From positions 2,683,001 through 2,747,000 of the forward strand of contig NZ_CP026118.1 of the NCBI RefSeq assembly GCF_004101865.1: a stretch of DNA of 64,000 nucleotides. Reading direction: 5' to 3'. The notes under the pieces were generated by a model. It was not told where the DNA came from. It did no database searches and saw only the letters and a list, made by a program, of their open reading frames with translations. The DNA is from Halobacillus litoralis. GTDB taxonomy: Bacteria > Bacillota > Bacilli > Bacillales > Halobacillaceae. Positions 52,636 through 61,050 of the stretch are shown here, one piece after another; position 1 is the first letter of the stretch, and each line of letters begins with the position of its first letter. The position numbers and the translations under genes are program-made.

Positions 52636-54771
52636 TTACATAAGATCGTGTTTGATTAACACAGCTTTAATCATCGAATAAGTGAAGGTTTCAGGCAACG
52701 CATCTTTTAAGGGCTTCAGCTTTCGTTCTTCTAGTTGGTCATAAGCTTTCATGACTTGTGATTCCTGTTCTCCATCAAACCATCTATCCCAATTGATATC
52801 TGTACCTTCTTTTGCACAACGGAAGAGGTGATTTTCGATCGTCTGGGTACTCATTTCCCGTTCCTTAGCAATTTCTTTAATCGGCCGTTTTTCCTGCCAC
52901 ATATCATAAGTAATGATGTAGCTCGGTCGCTCTTCAAAAGGATCTTTTTTCCTCACAGAAGGTTCAGATGTACGAGTGGGTTTGGGTTTTTGTTCTGCCC
53001 TCTCAGCCCATGGACGGGTCACTTCTAAAAATGCCTCTCCATATTTTTCGTATTTTTGCTCTCCCACACCTTTGATTGCCAGCATTTCCTCTTTGTTTTC
53101 AGGTAAGTAGATTGTAAATTCTTTTAATGTAGCATCGGAAAAAATTACATAAGGAGGCAACCCAGCTTCATCGGCAAGTGTCTTTCTCAACTGACGAAGC
53201 TCTTCAAAATATTCTTCGTTATAATCCAGATCCTGTTTAGCGGTAGTGGTTTCAACAAGCATAACAACTGGTTGTTCCCCTTTGATGACTTCAACTGCTT
53301 CTTGAGTCAGCTGCAATGCAGGGTAGCGTCCTTGTCCTGGTGATAGATAACCTTCTGCGGTCAAAAAGTGTATAAGCCGTGTTAATTCCTTCTCTGTATA
53401 ATTCGGCATAATCCCATAAGTAGAAAGGTTTTGAAAACGGAATTGCTTTACTTTCTGATCAGATGAACCTTTCAACACTTTTGCTGTCAAACCTGCGCCG
53501 AAGCGTTCTCCCATCCTTTTGACACATGATAGCACCATCTGTGCTTCCTTCGTCATATCCTGTTCTTCACCATCATGGGTACAGTTCGAGCATTTTCCAC
53601 ATTTTTTTGCAGAAGAAGGGTCATTAAAGTAATCAAGGATATATTGCTGCAGGCACGTATGTGTATGGCAATAATTCACCATCGACTGTAGTTTGGTGTA
53701 TTCCTCTTTTTTCTTTTCTTCCACAGGTGACTGGTCAATTAAAAACCTTTGCAGATTGATATCCTGACTTGAAAAAAGAAGGACACAATCTCCTGGTTCT
53801 CCATCACGACCTGCACGCCCAGCTTCCTGGTAATAGGATTCAATATTCATTGGCATGGAGTAGTGGATGACATACCGGACATTCGATTTATCAATACCCA
53901 TACCGAAAGCGTTCGTTGCAATCATGGTAGTGATTTCATCCTGAACAAAATCCATCTGAGCTTGCTTCCGTTGGTTTTCAGTCATTCCAGCATGATATTT
54001 ACCAGCAGCGAAGCCTTTTTTTGTTAAAAGATAATGGAGTTGATCAGCATCTTTTCGAGTTGCCGTGTAGATAATGCCAGACTCATTGGGGATTTGTGTC
54101 AGATACTCTCCGACGAATTCTCGTTTGTCACGGCCTTTGATGATTCGGAAGGATAAATTATCTCTTGCAAACCCTGTGTTCACAACGTGTTGATCAGTAA
54201 CATGTATCAATTGCTTGATATCTTTAATGACTTCCTGGGTGGCAGTGGCGGTAAGAGCCATGATTACAGGCAGATTTGGAATCTTTTGCAATGTTGAAAC
54301 AATGGAACGATAACTTGGGCGGAAATCGTGCCCCCATTGTGAAATACAATGGGCCTCATCGAAAGCAATCAAGGAGAGCTTCATACCTTTTAATGCGGAA
54401 AGGAAAGAAGGGGCGTCGAAACGCTCCGGTGCAACGTAAATGAAGGCATAACTTCCTTGCTGCATATCCCACATCCTTTGGCGCTGTTCTTCCGTGGAAA
54501 GTGAGCTATTAATATAAGTCGCTGCGATCCCATAGGAGTTCAGTGCATCTACCTGATCTTTCATTAAAGAAATGAGAGGCGAGATGATGATCGCTGTCCC
54601 CTCCAGAGCAAGGCCGGGGATTTGATAACAGAGGGATTTGCCTCCCCCTGTAGGCATGACGGCTAAAGTGTTCTCACCATCGAGGACGTGGCTGATCGCT
54701 TCTTTTTGACCAGGTCGGAAGGAAGGATAGCCGTAGTATTGCTGCAATAGTTTTTCGGCCTGTTGAATCAT
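52636..54771 (-). CDS. recQ: ATP-dependent DNA helicase RecQ
   Basis: A 711-residue 3'-5' helicase of recombination and fork repair. Motif I is [15 protein letters not shown], motif [20 protein letters not shown] and motif [12 protein letters not shown]. The zinc-binding Cys cluster is [10 protein letters not shown], and the RQC winged helix and HRDC domain (about 530-600) follow. The C-terminal 100 residues form an HTH-type domain ([20 protein letters not shown]). ATG 54771 is nine bases from AAAGG; ATG 54780 abuts it. kynU follows by 23 bases, an unrelated function in an apparent operon. Confidence 0.95.
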   Translation of the reverse strand: MIQQAEKLLQQYYGYPSFRPGQKEAISHVLDGENTLAVMPTGGGKSLCYQIPGLALEGTAIIISPLISLMKDQVDALNSYGIAATYINSSLSTEEQRQRMWDMQQGSYAFIYVAPERFDAPSFLSALKGMKLSLIAFDEAHCISQWGHDFRPSYRSIVSTLQKIPNLPVIMALTATATQEVIKDIKQLIHVTDQHVVNTGFARDNLSFRIIKGRDKREFVGEYLTQIPNESGIIYTATRKDADQLHYLLTKKGFAAGKYHAGMTENQRKQAQMDFVQDEITTMIATNAFGMGIDKSNVRYVIHYSMPMNIESYYQEAGRAGRDGEPGDCVLLFSSQDINLQRFLIDQSPVEEKKKEEYTKLQSMVNYCHTHTCLQQYILDYFNDPSSAKKCGKCSNCTHDGEEQDMTKEAQMVLSCVKRMGERFGAGLTAKVLKGSSDQKVKQFRFQNLSTYGIMPNYTEKELTRLIHFLTAEGYLSPGQGRYPALQLTQEAVEVIKGEQPVVMLVETTTAKQDLDYNEEYFEELRQLRKTLADEAGLPPYVIFSDATLKEFTIYLPENKEEMLAIKGVGEQKYEKYGEAFLEVTRPWAERAEQKPKPTRTSEPSVRKKDPFEERPSYIITYDMWQEKRPIKEIAKEREMSTQTIENHLFRCAKEGTDINWDRWFDGEQESQVMKAYDQLEERKLKPLKDALPETFTYSMIKAVLIKHDLM

Positions 54772-54818
54772 CTGGATCATCCTTTATACGTAGTGTTTCT
54801 TCTTCCATCATCTTATCA

Positions 54819-54834
54819 TGTTTCACGTGAAATG
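54819..54834. promoter_or_regulatory. parS-like ParB (Spo0J) binding site
   Basis: TGTTTCACGTGAAATG matches the Bacillus parS consensus TGTTNCACGTGAAACA at 14 of 16 positions and contains the full 12-bp palindrome TTTCACGTGAAA. It lies in the gap between the divergent recQ and oxidoreductase genes, the usual type of place for such sites. Confidence 0.6.
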
Positions 54835-54908
54835 AGAGGGGAAAACTATATGAGAGCAGTTATGATCAAAGAGCTACCATATGATTGTCCAAAGGAGTGA
54901 ATCATATA

Positions 54909-55844
54909 ATGAAAGCTGTAGTTATTGAACAATATGGTAATAAAGAGCAATTGATTGAAAAAGAAATAGAAATGCCGGTGGCTGGATCTAAGCAAGTGGT
55001 GGTGGAATTGCATGCCACTTCAATTAACCCGATTGATTGGAAGTTGAGGGAAGGATACCTGAAAGAAATGTTGAATTTTGAGTTTCCGATAATTTTAGGT
55101 TGGGATGCTGCAGGAACGATTAAAGAAGTCGGTTCAGAGGTGAACAAATTCGAGGTCGGTGACAGAGTGTTCGCTCGTCCAGCTACGACCCGATTCGGAA
55201 CTTACGCTGAATACACGGCTATTGATGAAGACCTATTAGCTCATCTTCCAGAGAATGTTTCCTTTGAGGAAGCCGCAGCAGTTCCGTTGGCAGGATTGAC
55301 CGCATGGCAATGCTTAGTAGACTTTGCGGATATTCAAGAAGGAGACCGGGTTCTCATCCATGCTGGGTCCGGTGGTGTCGGTCATTATGCGATCCAGTTA
55401 GCTAAAAAAATGGGTGCCTATGTAGCTACCACAGCTAGTGGGAAAAATAGAGACTGGGTAGAAGAATTGGATGTGGACGAATTTATTAATTATAAAGAAG
55501 AGGATTTCTCCGAATTATTAAGTGACTTTGATATCGTCCTTGATACTCTGGGCGGGAGTGTACAGGAGAAAAGCTTCAAAGTATTGAAGGAAGGTGGCAG
55601 ACTCCCATCCATCGTTCAACCTCCTGAAGAAAAGATAGCGAAAGAACATGATGTGAAAGCTGGCTTTGTTTGGTTGGAGCCATGTGGTGAAAAACTCTCT
55701 AAACTGGCGGATATGATGGAAGAAGGAAGTCTAGTGTCAATTGTCGGACAACGCTTCGGTTTCTCTGCTAAAGAAATTAAAAAAGCACATGAGTTGAGTG
55801 AGACTCATCATGCCAAAGGCAAAATCGTGGTCAATATCAAGTGA
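54909..55844 (+). CDS. Zinc-independent quinone-oxidoreductase-type MDR protein
   Basis: A 311-residue medium-chain dehydrogenase/reductase. The N-terminal GroES-like part has INPIDWKLREGYL and PIILGWDAAGTIKEVG. The NADP(H)-binding Rossmann motif is VLIHAGSGGVGHYAIQLAKK (about 140-160). The structural and catalytic zinc ligands of alcohol dehydrogenases are missing, so it should reduce quinones or enones rather than oxidise alcohols. ATG 54909 follows AAAGGAGTG. Single-gene unit; substrate unknown. Confidence 0.88.
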   Translation: MKAVVIEQYGNKEQLIEKEIEMPVAGSKQVVVELHATSINPIDWKLREGYLKEMLNFEFPIILGWDAAGTIKEVGSEVNKFEVGDRVFARPATTRFGTYAEYTAIDEDLLAHLPENVSFEEAAAVPLAGLTAWQCLVDFADIQEGDRVLIHAGSGGVGHYAIQLAKKMGAYVATTASGKNRDWVEELDVDEFINYKEEDFSELLSDFDIVLDTLGGSVQEKSFKVLKEGGRLPSIVQPPEEKIAKEHDVKAGFVWLEPCGEKLSKLADMMEEGSLVSIVGQRFGFSAKEIKKAHELSETHHAKGKIVVNIK

Positions 55845-55862
55845 AATGGAATAAAGTGATAT

Positions 55863-55923
55863 GGAAATATAAGACACCTCAAGCCATCCAAATTCTGGAT
55901 GGCTTGAGGTGTCTTATATTTCC
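55863..55923. terminator. Perfect 27-bp hairpin (bidirectional terminator or small element)
   Basis: 55863-55889 is the exact reverse complement of 55897-55923, with a 7-base loop. The core is GACACCTCAAGCCATCC. It lies 18 bases after the oxidoreductase gene. It lacks a long T-tract (TTATATTTCC), and the stem is longer than usual for a terminator. Confidence 0.7.
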
Positions 55924-56019
55924 AAAACAAAAGTAGATTTTAAATTTTCTTACAATTTTTGTGTTGCTGGAGTAAACTAAGGGTAAAGAGTATAAAGTAT
56001 GTGGAATGGAGGAGAGGTC

Positions 56020-57480
56020 GTGTTAACCAATTACCAAACAGGGATTTTCTTTGATGAGATGATGCAGCATAGTGGTGAGCCTAAAGGCCACTATCAATGG
56101 TTTTATCAACTCGTAAATCAATTTTCAGAACGAGAATTGATTAACAAACATGAAACCGCTCAATTGAATTTCCTGCGCCAGGGCATTACATTCACTGTTT
56201 ATAACCACACCGGAGGAACTGAGAGGACAATGCCATTTGATTTCGTTCCCATCATCATTCCAAGAGCAGATTGGAAGAAGATTGAAGAAGGAATGAAGCA
56301 GAGAATGACAGCTTTGAACCATTTCCTTGATGATATCTATCATGAACAGAGAATCGTAGAGGCGGGGATCATTCCAAGAGATCTGATTGAAAACAACCCC
56401 AATTACTATCAACGGCAAGTAGCCAACCTCGAAATACCGCTTAAAAACCATATTTTTTTAGCAGGAGTGGACCTGATCAGAGATGAAAATGGAGAGTATC
56501 GTGTGCTTGAAGATAATTTAAGGAACCCTTCAGGCATGTCCTACGTCTTCCAGAACCGGTATGTCATGAGACAGGTTTATCCGGAACTATTCTTCCAACA
56601 TTCTATTGAAACATTGGAACACCAAATATCTGAACTGCATCAGTCTGTGATCAGCCACGCCCCGGATAATGCAGATTCAAGCAAAGCGCCGACAGCTGTC
56701 TTACTGACACCGGGCATATATAATTCCGCATATTATGATCATGTATTTTTAGCTCAACAGATGGGTATTGAACTTGTTGAGGGGAGAGACCTGTCTGTTA
56801 AAGATGATGTCGTCTACATGAAAACCATCCGGGGATTGAAACGTGTAGATATCATTTACAGAAGAATTGATGATGATTTCCTCGATCCAGATGCATTCCG
56901 TCCAGATTCTGCTCTTGGAGTTGCAGGATTGTTAAGAGCTTATAAAAAAGGGAATGTATCCATATTGAATGGGATAGGTAATGGAGTCGCGGATGACAAA
57001 GCGATGTATGTCTATGTACCTGATATGATTCGTTTTTATCTTGATGAGGAACCTATCATACCGAATGTCGAAACCTATTTTTTGAGTGACTCTGAGAAAC
57101 TTGATTACGTTTTGGACAATATTGAAAAGCTTGTCATCAAGAATGTTGGAGCTTCAGGTGGATATGATATGCTGATCGGCCCCCAATCTGAAGAAAGGGA
57201 ACGTGAAGAGTTCAAAAGAAAAATAATTGAACACCCCCATCAGTACATTGCCCAACCGACAATTAAGCTTTCCCGGGCACCTGCTTATCAGGAAGGGCGT
57301 TTCTATCCATGTCACGTAGATTTGCGTGTGTTTGTCATGAATGGTAAGGAGATGAATGTATTGCCTGGCGGGCTGTCCAGGGTTGCCCTCAAAGAAGGTT
57401 CTTTAGTCGTTAATTCTTCCCAGGGCGGCGGAGGAAAAGATACGTGGATTTTGACGGAAAGGGGTGATAAGGATGCTTAG
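56020..57480 (+). CDS. Circularly permuted ATP-grasp family protein
   Basis: A 486-residue protein of the circularly permuted ATP-grasp type (DUF404/DUF407). Recognisable blocks are GVDLIRDENGEYRVLEDNLR with NPSGMSYV, GNGVADDKAMYVYVPDMIRF, and the nucleotide-binding region VIKNVGASGGYDMLIGP. ATP-grasp enzymes join an acid to an amine using ATP; in this subfamily the product is not known. GTG 56020 follows GGAGGAGAG; the ATG at 55999 lies ahead of that site. It overlaps the alpha-E gene by 8 bases and is the first of three genes (with transglutaminase) that recur together in many bacteria. Confidence 0.9.
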   Translation: MLTNYQTGIFFDEMMQHSGEPKGHYQWFYQLVNQFSERELINKHETAQLNFLRQGITFTVYNHTGGTERTMPFDFVPIIIPRADWKKIEEGMKQRMTALNHFLDDIYHEQRIVEAGIIPRDLIENNPNYYQRQVANLEIPLKNHIFLAGVDLIRDENGEYRVLEDNLRNPSGMSYVFQNRYVMRQVYPELFFQHSIETLEHQISELHQSVISHAPDNADSSKAPTAVLLTPGIYNSAYYDHVFLAQQMGIELVEGRDLSVKDDVVYMKTIRGLKRVDIIYRRIDDDFLDPDAFRPDSALGVAGLLRAYKKGNVSILNGIGNGVADDKAMYVYVPDMIRFYLDEEPIIPNVETYFLSDSEKLDYVLDNIEKLVIKNVGASGGYDMLIGPQSEEREREEFKRKIIEHPHQYIAQPTIKLSRAPAYQEGRFYPCHVDLRVFVMNGKEMNVLPGGLSRVALKEGSLVVNSSQGGGGKDTWILTERGDKDA

Positions 57481-58435
57481 TCGTGTAGCTGATTCTCTTT
57501 ATTGGATGTCACGCAATATTGAAAGGGCGGAGAACAACGCCAGGGTACTCAGTGTTCAACTCATTCACATGCTTGAGGCGACAAACAAAGAATCGGCTGA
57601 CCGTGATTGGGAAGAGATTTTGGAAGTTTGTGCTTCTTCAGAGGATTACTATGAATTGTATGATCGCTTGGATCGTGAGACGCTCATTCAATATTTGACC
57701 ATCAGCCCCCTTAATGTGAATTCTTTAATGAATAGTATGATATACGCGCGCGAGAATGCCCGGGCGACAAGGGACATCCTGCCGGAGGAGCTTTGGGAAG
57801 TGTTAAATGAATTTCACTTAAGTCAAAAAGATTGGCAGGAACTTCCGAATACAAGGCAACATACGCAGGATTATTTGAAAAAGGTGATAACGACCTCTAT
57901 GACCTTGCAAGGTGTCATTGAATCCAGCATGACTCGAGGGACACCTTATACTTTTATTAAGGTAGGCAAATGGCTGGAGCGCGCGGAGAAGACTGCCCGC
58001 ATCTTGAATGTGACATGTGAAAAGAATATAAAAGAGACAAGTGTAGGTACGAACCATTACTATTACTGGCTTACAGCTCTGCAGTTTCTGAATGGCTATG
58101 ACGCCTATATTAAGGAACATCCACCAACAATGAAATCCAAACATGTGTTGAGCTTTTTGATTAAAGAAGAGACCTTTCCCAGATCGATCCGTTACTGCAT
58201 GAATCACGTAATGGAGGCTGTTTATAACGTAGAGGGAGGGAAGATCTCTCATTATTCAGAAGACCTTTTCCAAATGCTTGAAGTTATCCGGAATGAAATA
58301 GATGAAACCGATATTGAGGAAATGGACATGGAACAGCTGATGAGCTTTCTCGATCATTTCCAGGATCGCTGTATGACAGTCAGTCGCATGTTCTCTGAGA
58401 CGTATTATCTCATTGAACCTGTGCATGCCAAGTAG
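57473..58435 (+). CDS. Alpha-E domain protein (DUF403)
   Basis: A 320-residue, nearly all-helical soluble protein. The family N-terminus MLSRVADSLYWMSRNIERAE is clear, as are the middle YARENARATRDILPEELWEV and KVGKWLERAEKTARIL. The name reflects the conserved Glu residues in the helices. It always keeps company with circularly permuted ATP-grasp proteins, and a role as partner or carrier in a peptide or amide modification has been proposed from that context. ATG 57473 follows AAAGGGGTG and overlaps the upstream gene; the transglutaminase gene follows by 24 bases. Confidence 0.9.
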   Translation: MLSRVADSLYWMSRNIERAENNARVLSVQLIHMLEATNKESADRDWEEILEVCASSEDYYELYDRLDRETLIQYLTISPLNVNSLMNSMIYARENARATRDILPEELWEVLNEFHLSQKDWQELPNTRQHTQDYLKKVITTSMTLQGVIESSMTRGTPYTFIKVGKWLERAEKTARILNVTCEKNIKETSVGTNHYYYWLTALQFLNGYDAYIKEHPPTMKSKHVLSFLIKEETFPRSIRYCMNHVMEAVYNVEGGKISHYSEDLFQMLEVIRNEIDETDIEEMDMEQLMSFLDHFQDRCMTVSRMFSETYYLIEPVHAK

Positions 58436-58459
58436 GAAGAGACACAGGAGGTAGACCTA

Positions 58460-59311
58460 GTGAAGTATCAAATAGAGCACACCAATACCTTTTATTATGA
58501 AAACTTCGTGGATCAAAGTATGAATCACATACGTTTGAAACCACGATCTGATGAATGTCAACGCTTGCTAGCTTATCGGACAGAAATTACACCAGGATCA
58601 ATGACGAAGGAACATATCGATTTGTGGGGGAACCATGTAGAAACTTTTTTCATCCCTGAAAAACATGAACATCTTACATTGAAAACAATCTCCACCATCA
58701 GTATACAGAAGAGTCCTCTTATAAAGATGATTCATTGTTCAGATGAGATGCGGACGATATTTCATTCAGAATTGTTCCATCATCATTACTTGGCTTACTT
58801 GAATGAAACTCCCTATACCTTTTTATATAAAGAGCAAATTGCGGAAATCATTGAGGCGGTTGGGGACGCTCAAGATCCTATCCGCTTTGCGTTGAATCTG
58901 ATGGAGTACATCCATCAATCCATACGTTATGATACGACAATCACCCAAGTCAATACGAAAGCTTATGAATCGTGGCCGTTTAGAGCGGGTGTGTGTCAGG
59001 ACTATGCCCATACCATGATCAGTGTATTAAGGTCGCAAGGTATCCCGGCTCGCTATGCTAGTGGTTATTTATACGTAGGAGAGGACTCTGATTTGATTGG
59101 GGACGCCGCCACACATGCCTGGGTGGAAATGATGGTCCCTGGCGTTGGCTGGATAGGATTGGACCCGACAAATAACGTAGAAGCATTAGAACAGCATATC
59201 CGCATCGGAACGGGAAGGGACTATGCAGACGTCAGTCCGCTTCAAGGCGTGTACCGGGGCGGGGGGCAGAGCTTGGATGTGAAAGTAACTGTAACTTTAT
59301 TGGATCAATAA
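58460..59311 (+). CDS. Transglutaminase-like cysteine protease family protein
   Basis: A 283-residue protein with an N-terminal bacterial transglutaminase-associated domain (about 1-90, MKYQIEHTNTFYYENFVDQS) and a papain-like transglutaminase core. The triad is Cys in RAGVCQDYAHTMISVLRSQG, His in DAATHAWVEMMVPGVGWIGL and the Asp in LDPTNN. No signal peptide, so it acts in the cytoplasm. It could cut or cross-link peptides made by the ATP-grasp partner. It starts with GTG behind AGGAGGTAG and ends the three-gene unit, with a terminator shared with brnQ. Confidence 0.9.
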   Translation: MKYQIEHTNTFYYENFVDQSMNHIRLKPRSDECQRLLAYRTEITPGSMTKEHIDLWGNHVETFFIPEKHEHLTLKTISTISIQKSPLIKMIHCSDEMRTIFHSELFHHHYLAYLNETPYTFLYKEQIAEIIEAVGDAQDPIRFALNLMEYIHQSIRYDTTITQVNTKAYESWPFRAGVCQDYAHTMISVLRSQGIPARYASGYLYVGEDSDLIGDAATHAWVEMMVPGVGWIGLDPTNNVEALEQHIRIGTGRDYADVSPLQGVYRGGGQSLDVKVTVTLLDQ

Positions 59312-59356
59312 TGTGTTATAGAGTTATTTCTTAATTTAAATAATATTTTGCAAAAT

Positions 59357-59390
59357 AAATCCCTCTTCATTATTGAAGAGGGATTTTGAT
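59357..59390. terminator. Bidirectional terminator
   Basis: Perfect 13-bp stem AAATCCCTCTTCA/TGAAGAGGGATTT (59357-59369 with 59374-59386), between the transglutaminase gene and the convergent brnQ. Confidence 0.9.
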
Positions 59391-59404
59391 AGGTAGACTT
59401 CTCT

Positions 59405-60721
59405 TTAATTTTGATAACTTTCGGAAGTTCTTGTCTGGCCTTTGAAATATTGGAAAAGCATGCCGAGTATACCACCAAGGATGGCAGGAAAGACCCAGCT
59501 CAAATTCAATTCATATAGGGGTAATTGGCTAACCAACGGAGTGATGAACGAGACGTCTGTACCAAATGCGACAAGACCATCATAAAGCCCGATGATTGCG
59601 GTAAGCAGGATAGCCCCGCGGTAAACATATGGTGAATGATTGAAAAGCCTGCCCATGAATGTGAGGGCCACTAATACGATTGTGATTGGGTAAAAGAATA
59701 CGAGCACGGGGACAGAATAAGAAATAATTTGATTAAGACCTATATTTGAGATCCCGAAACTGATGAACGTAACAATTAAAATGACAGCCTGATAAGATAA
59801 ACCTGGGATACGCTTGGAGAAGAATTGCCCACAGGCCACTGTCAGCCCGACACAAGTAGTGAAGCAGGCTAGTCCGACAATCAACCCTAATAGAACCGTA
59901 CCGACATCACCGTACATGATTTGGGCAGCCCCGGAGAGAATGGCACTCCCGTTGTCATACGTTCCTTCGGTGGCCATCTTAGCTCCAATCCAACCAATGG
60001 CAATATACACACTTGCCAAGCCTGCTGCGGTAACAAGGCCAGCCTTTAAGGTGCGGGAAGTGAGTTCTTTAGGATCGGTAACGCCTCGATCACGAAATGA
60101 AGAGACAACGATGATACCGAATGCTAAGGAAGCTATCGCGTCCATAGTCAAGTACCCTTCGACGAAACCTGTAAAGAACGGTTGAGCTTCATATTTTTCA
60201 CCTGCAGGCTGGATTGGTCCGTCTAACATAAAGAAGCTGCCGATGACTAATGCTAAGATAGCTAAGAAAAGTGCCGGGGTTAATATCTGTCCGACGCGAT
60301 CCACTAATTTAGAAGGATTACGGCTGACCCAATAAACGGAAATAAAGAATACGACTGTGAATAGGAAAAGGGTCAGTGCTTCCCCATTCAAGAACGGGGC
60401 GACTCCCGTTTCGAAAGCTACATTAGCAGCACGTGGAATTGCAAAAAAAGGCCCGATGACCAGGTAAACCATCGCAGTAAATAATAAACCGAACGTGGGA
60501 TGTACCCGCCCGGCTAATTGGACTGCCCCATTGCGAACTAGGGAAATCGCAGCGACAGTGATGATCGGCATCCCCACTCCTGTAATAACAAATCCAATGA
60601 TTGCAGGTATATAGGAAGTACCGGATTCAATCCCCAAAGAGACCGGGTAAATCAAGTTTCCGGCACCGAAAAACAGAGCAAACAGCGTGAATCCGATAAA
60701 AATTGTATCTTTTGCTTTCAT
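59405..60721 (-). CDS. brnQ: Branched-chain amino acid carrier BrnQ (LIVCS family)
   Basis: A 438-residue Na+-coupled importer of leucine, isoleucine and valine with twelve predicted helices. The N-terminal signature IGFTLFALFFGAGNLIYPVS is typical of the family, as is AIPRAANVAFETGVAPFL. GAGGAGGAG precedes the ATG. A consensus promoter and a 120-base leader with a hairpin before a T-run lie upstream, which suggests control by attenuation. Single-gene unit, divergent from the antiporter gene. Confidence 0.94.
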   Translation of the reverse strand: MKAKDTIFIGFTLFALFFGAGNLIYPVSLGIESGTSYIPAIIGFVITGVGMPIITVAAISLVRNGAVQLAGRVHPTFGLLFTAMVYLVIGPFFAIPRAANVAFETGVAPFLNGEALTLFLFTVVFFISVYWVSRNPSKLVDRVGQILTPALFLAILALVIGSFFMLDGPIQPAGEKYEAQPFFTGFVEGYLTMDAIASLAFGIIVVSSFRDRGVTDPKELTSRTLKAGLVTAAGLASVYIAIGWIGAKMATEGTYDNGSAILSGAAQIMYGDVGTVLLGLIVGLACFTTCVGLTVACGQFFSKRIPGLSYQAVILIVTFISFGISNIGLNQIISYSVPVLVFFYPITIVLVALTFMGRLFNHSPYVYRGAILLTAIIGLYDGLVAFGTDVSFITPLVSQLPLYELNLSWVFPAILGGILGMLFQYFKGQTRTSESYQN

Positions 60722-60767
60722 GACTTGCTCCTCCTCATAAATGTCTTAATATTTTGCGTAAAAAAAG

Positions 60768-60800
60768 CGCTCCTATCCAGACGGCGAGCGGCATTTTATC
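60768..60800 (-). promoter_or_regulatory. Hairpin with T-run in the brnQ leader (possible attenuator)
   Basis: On the minus strand CGCTC pairs with GAGCG across a 13-base loop, followed by C and seven T, about 45 bases before the brnQ start. The stem is short, so the call is weak. No T-box motif was recognised. Confidence 0.3.
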
Positions 60801-60846
60801 GACTACTTTAAGTTAATATAATGAATTTTCTTTTAGCACCGCCGTA

Positions 60847-60875
60847 ATACTATCAATGTCATAAAATTATGTCAA
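60847..60875 (-). promoter_or_regulatory. Consensus promoter of brnQ
   Basis: On the minus strand TTGACA (60875-60870), a 17-base spacer and TAGTAT (60852-60847). A one-mismatch cre-like sequence, AAGAAAACGTTTCCA, lies at 60917-60931 in the divergent gap. Confidence 0.75.
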
Positions 60876-61050
60876 TCCTTTTTTAGAAAATTTAAAAGGT
60901 TAAGATTACCAGCAAAGAAAACGTTTCCAATAATATGGAAGTACTTTCTCATATTCGCTTTAGTTTACAGATTGGGGTGCGGGTTATAGAATGATGTCTA
61001 TATCAATATTGGTCCGTACATAAACCTCACGAAGACAAGGAGATTATTTA

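Noticed and set aside
60917..60931. cre site between brnQ and the antiporter gene
   Set aside because: AAGAAAACGTTTCCA has a mismatch at a conserved position and is placed far from either start; kept only as a remark.
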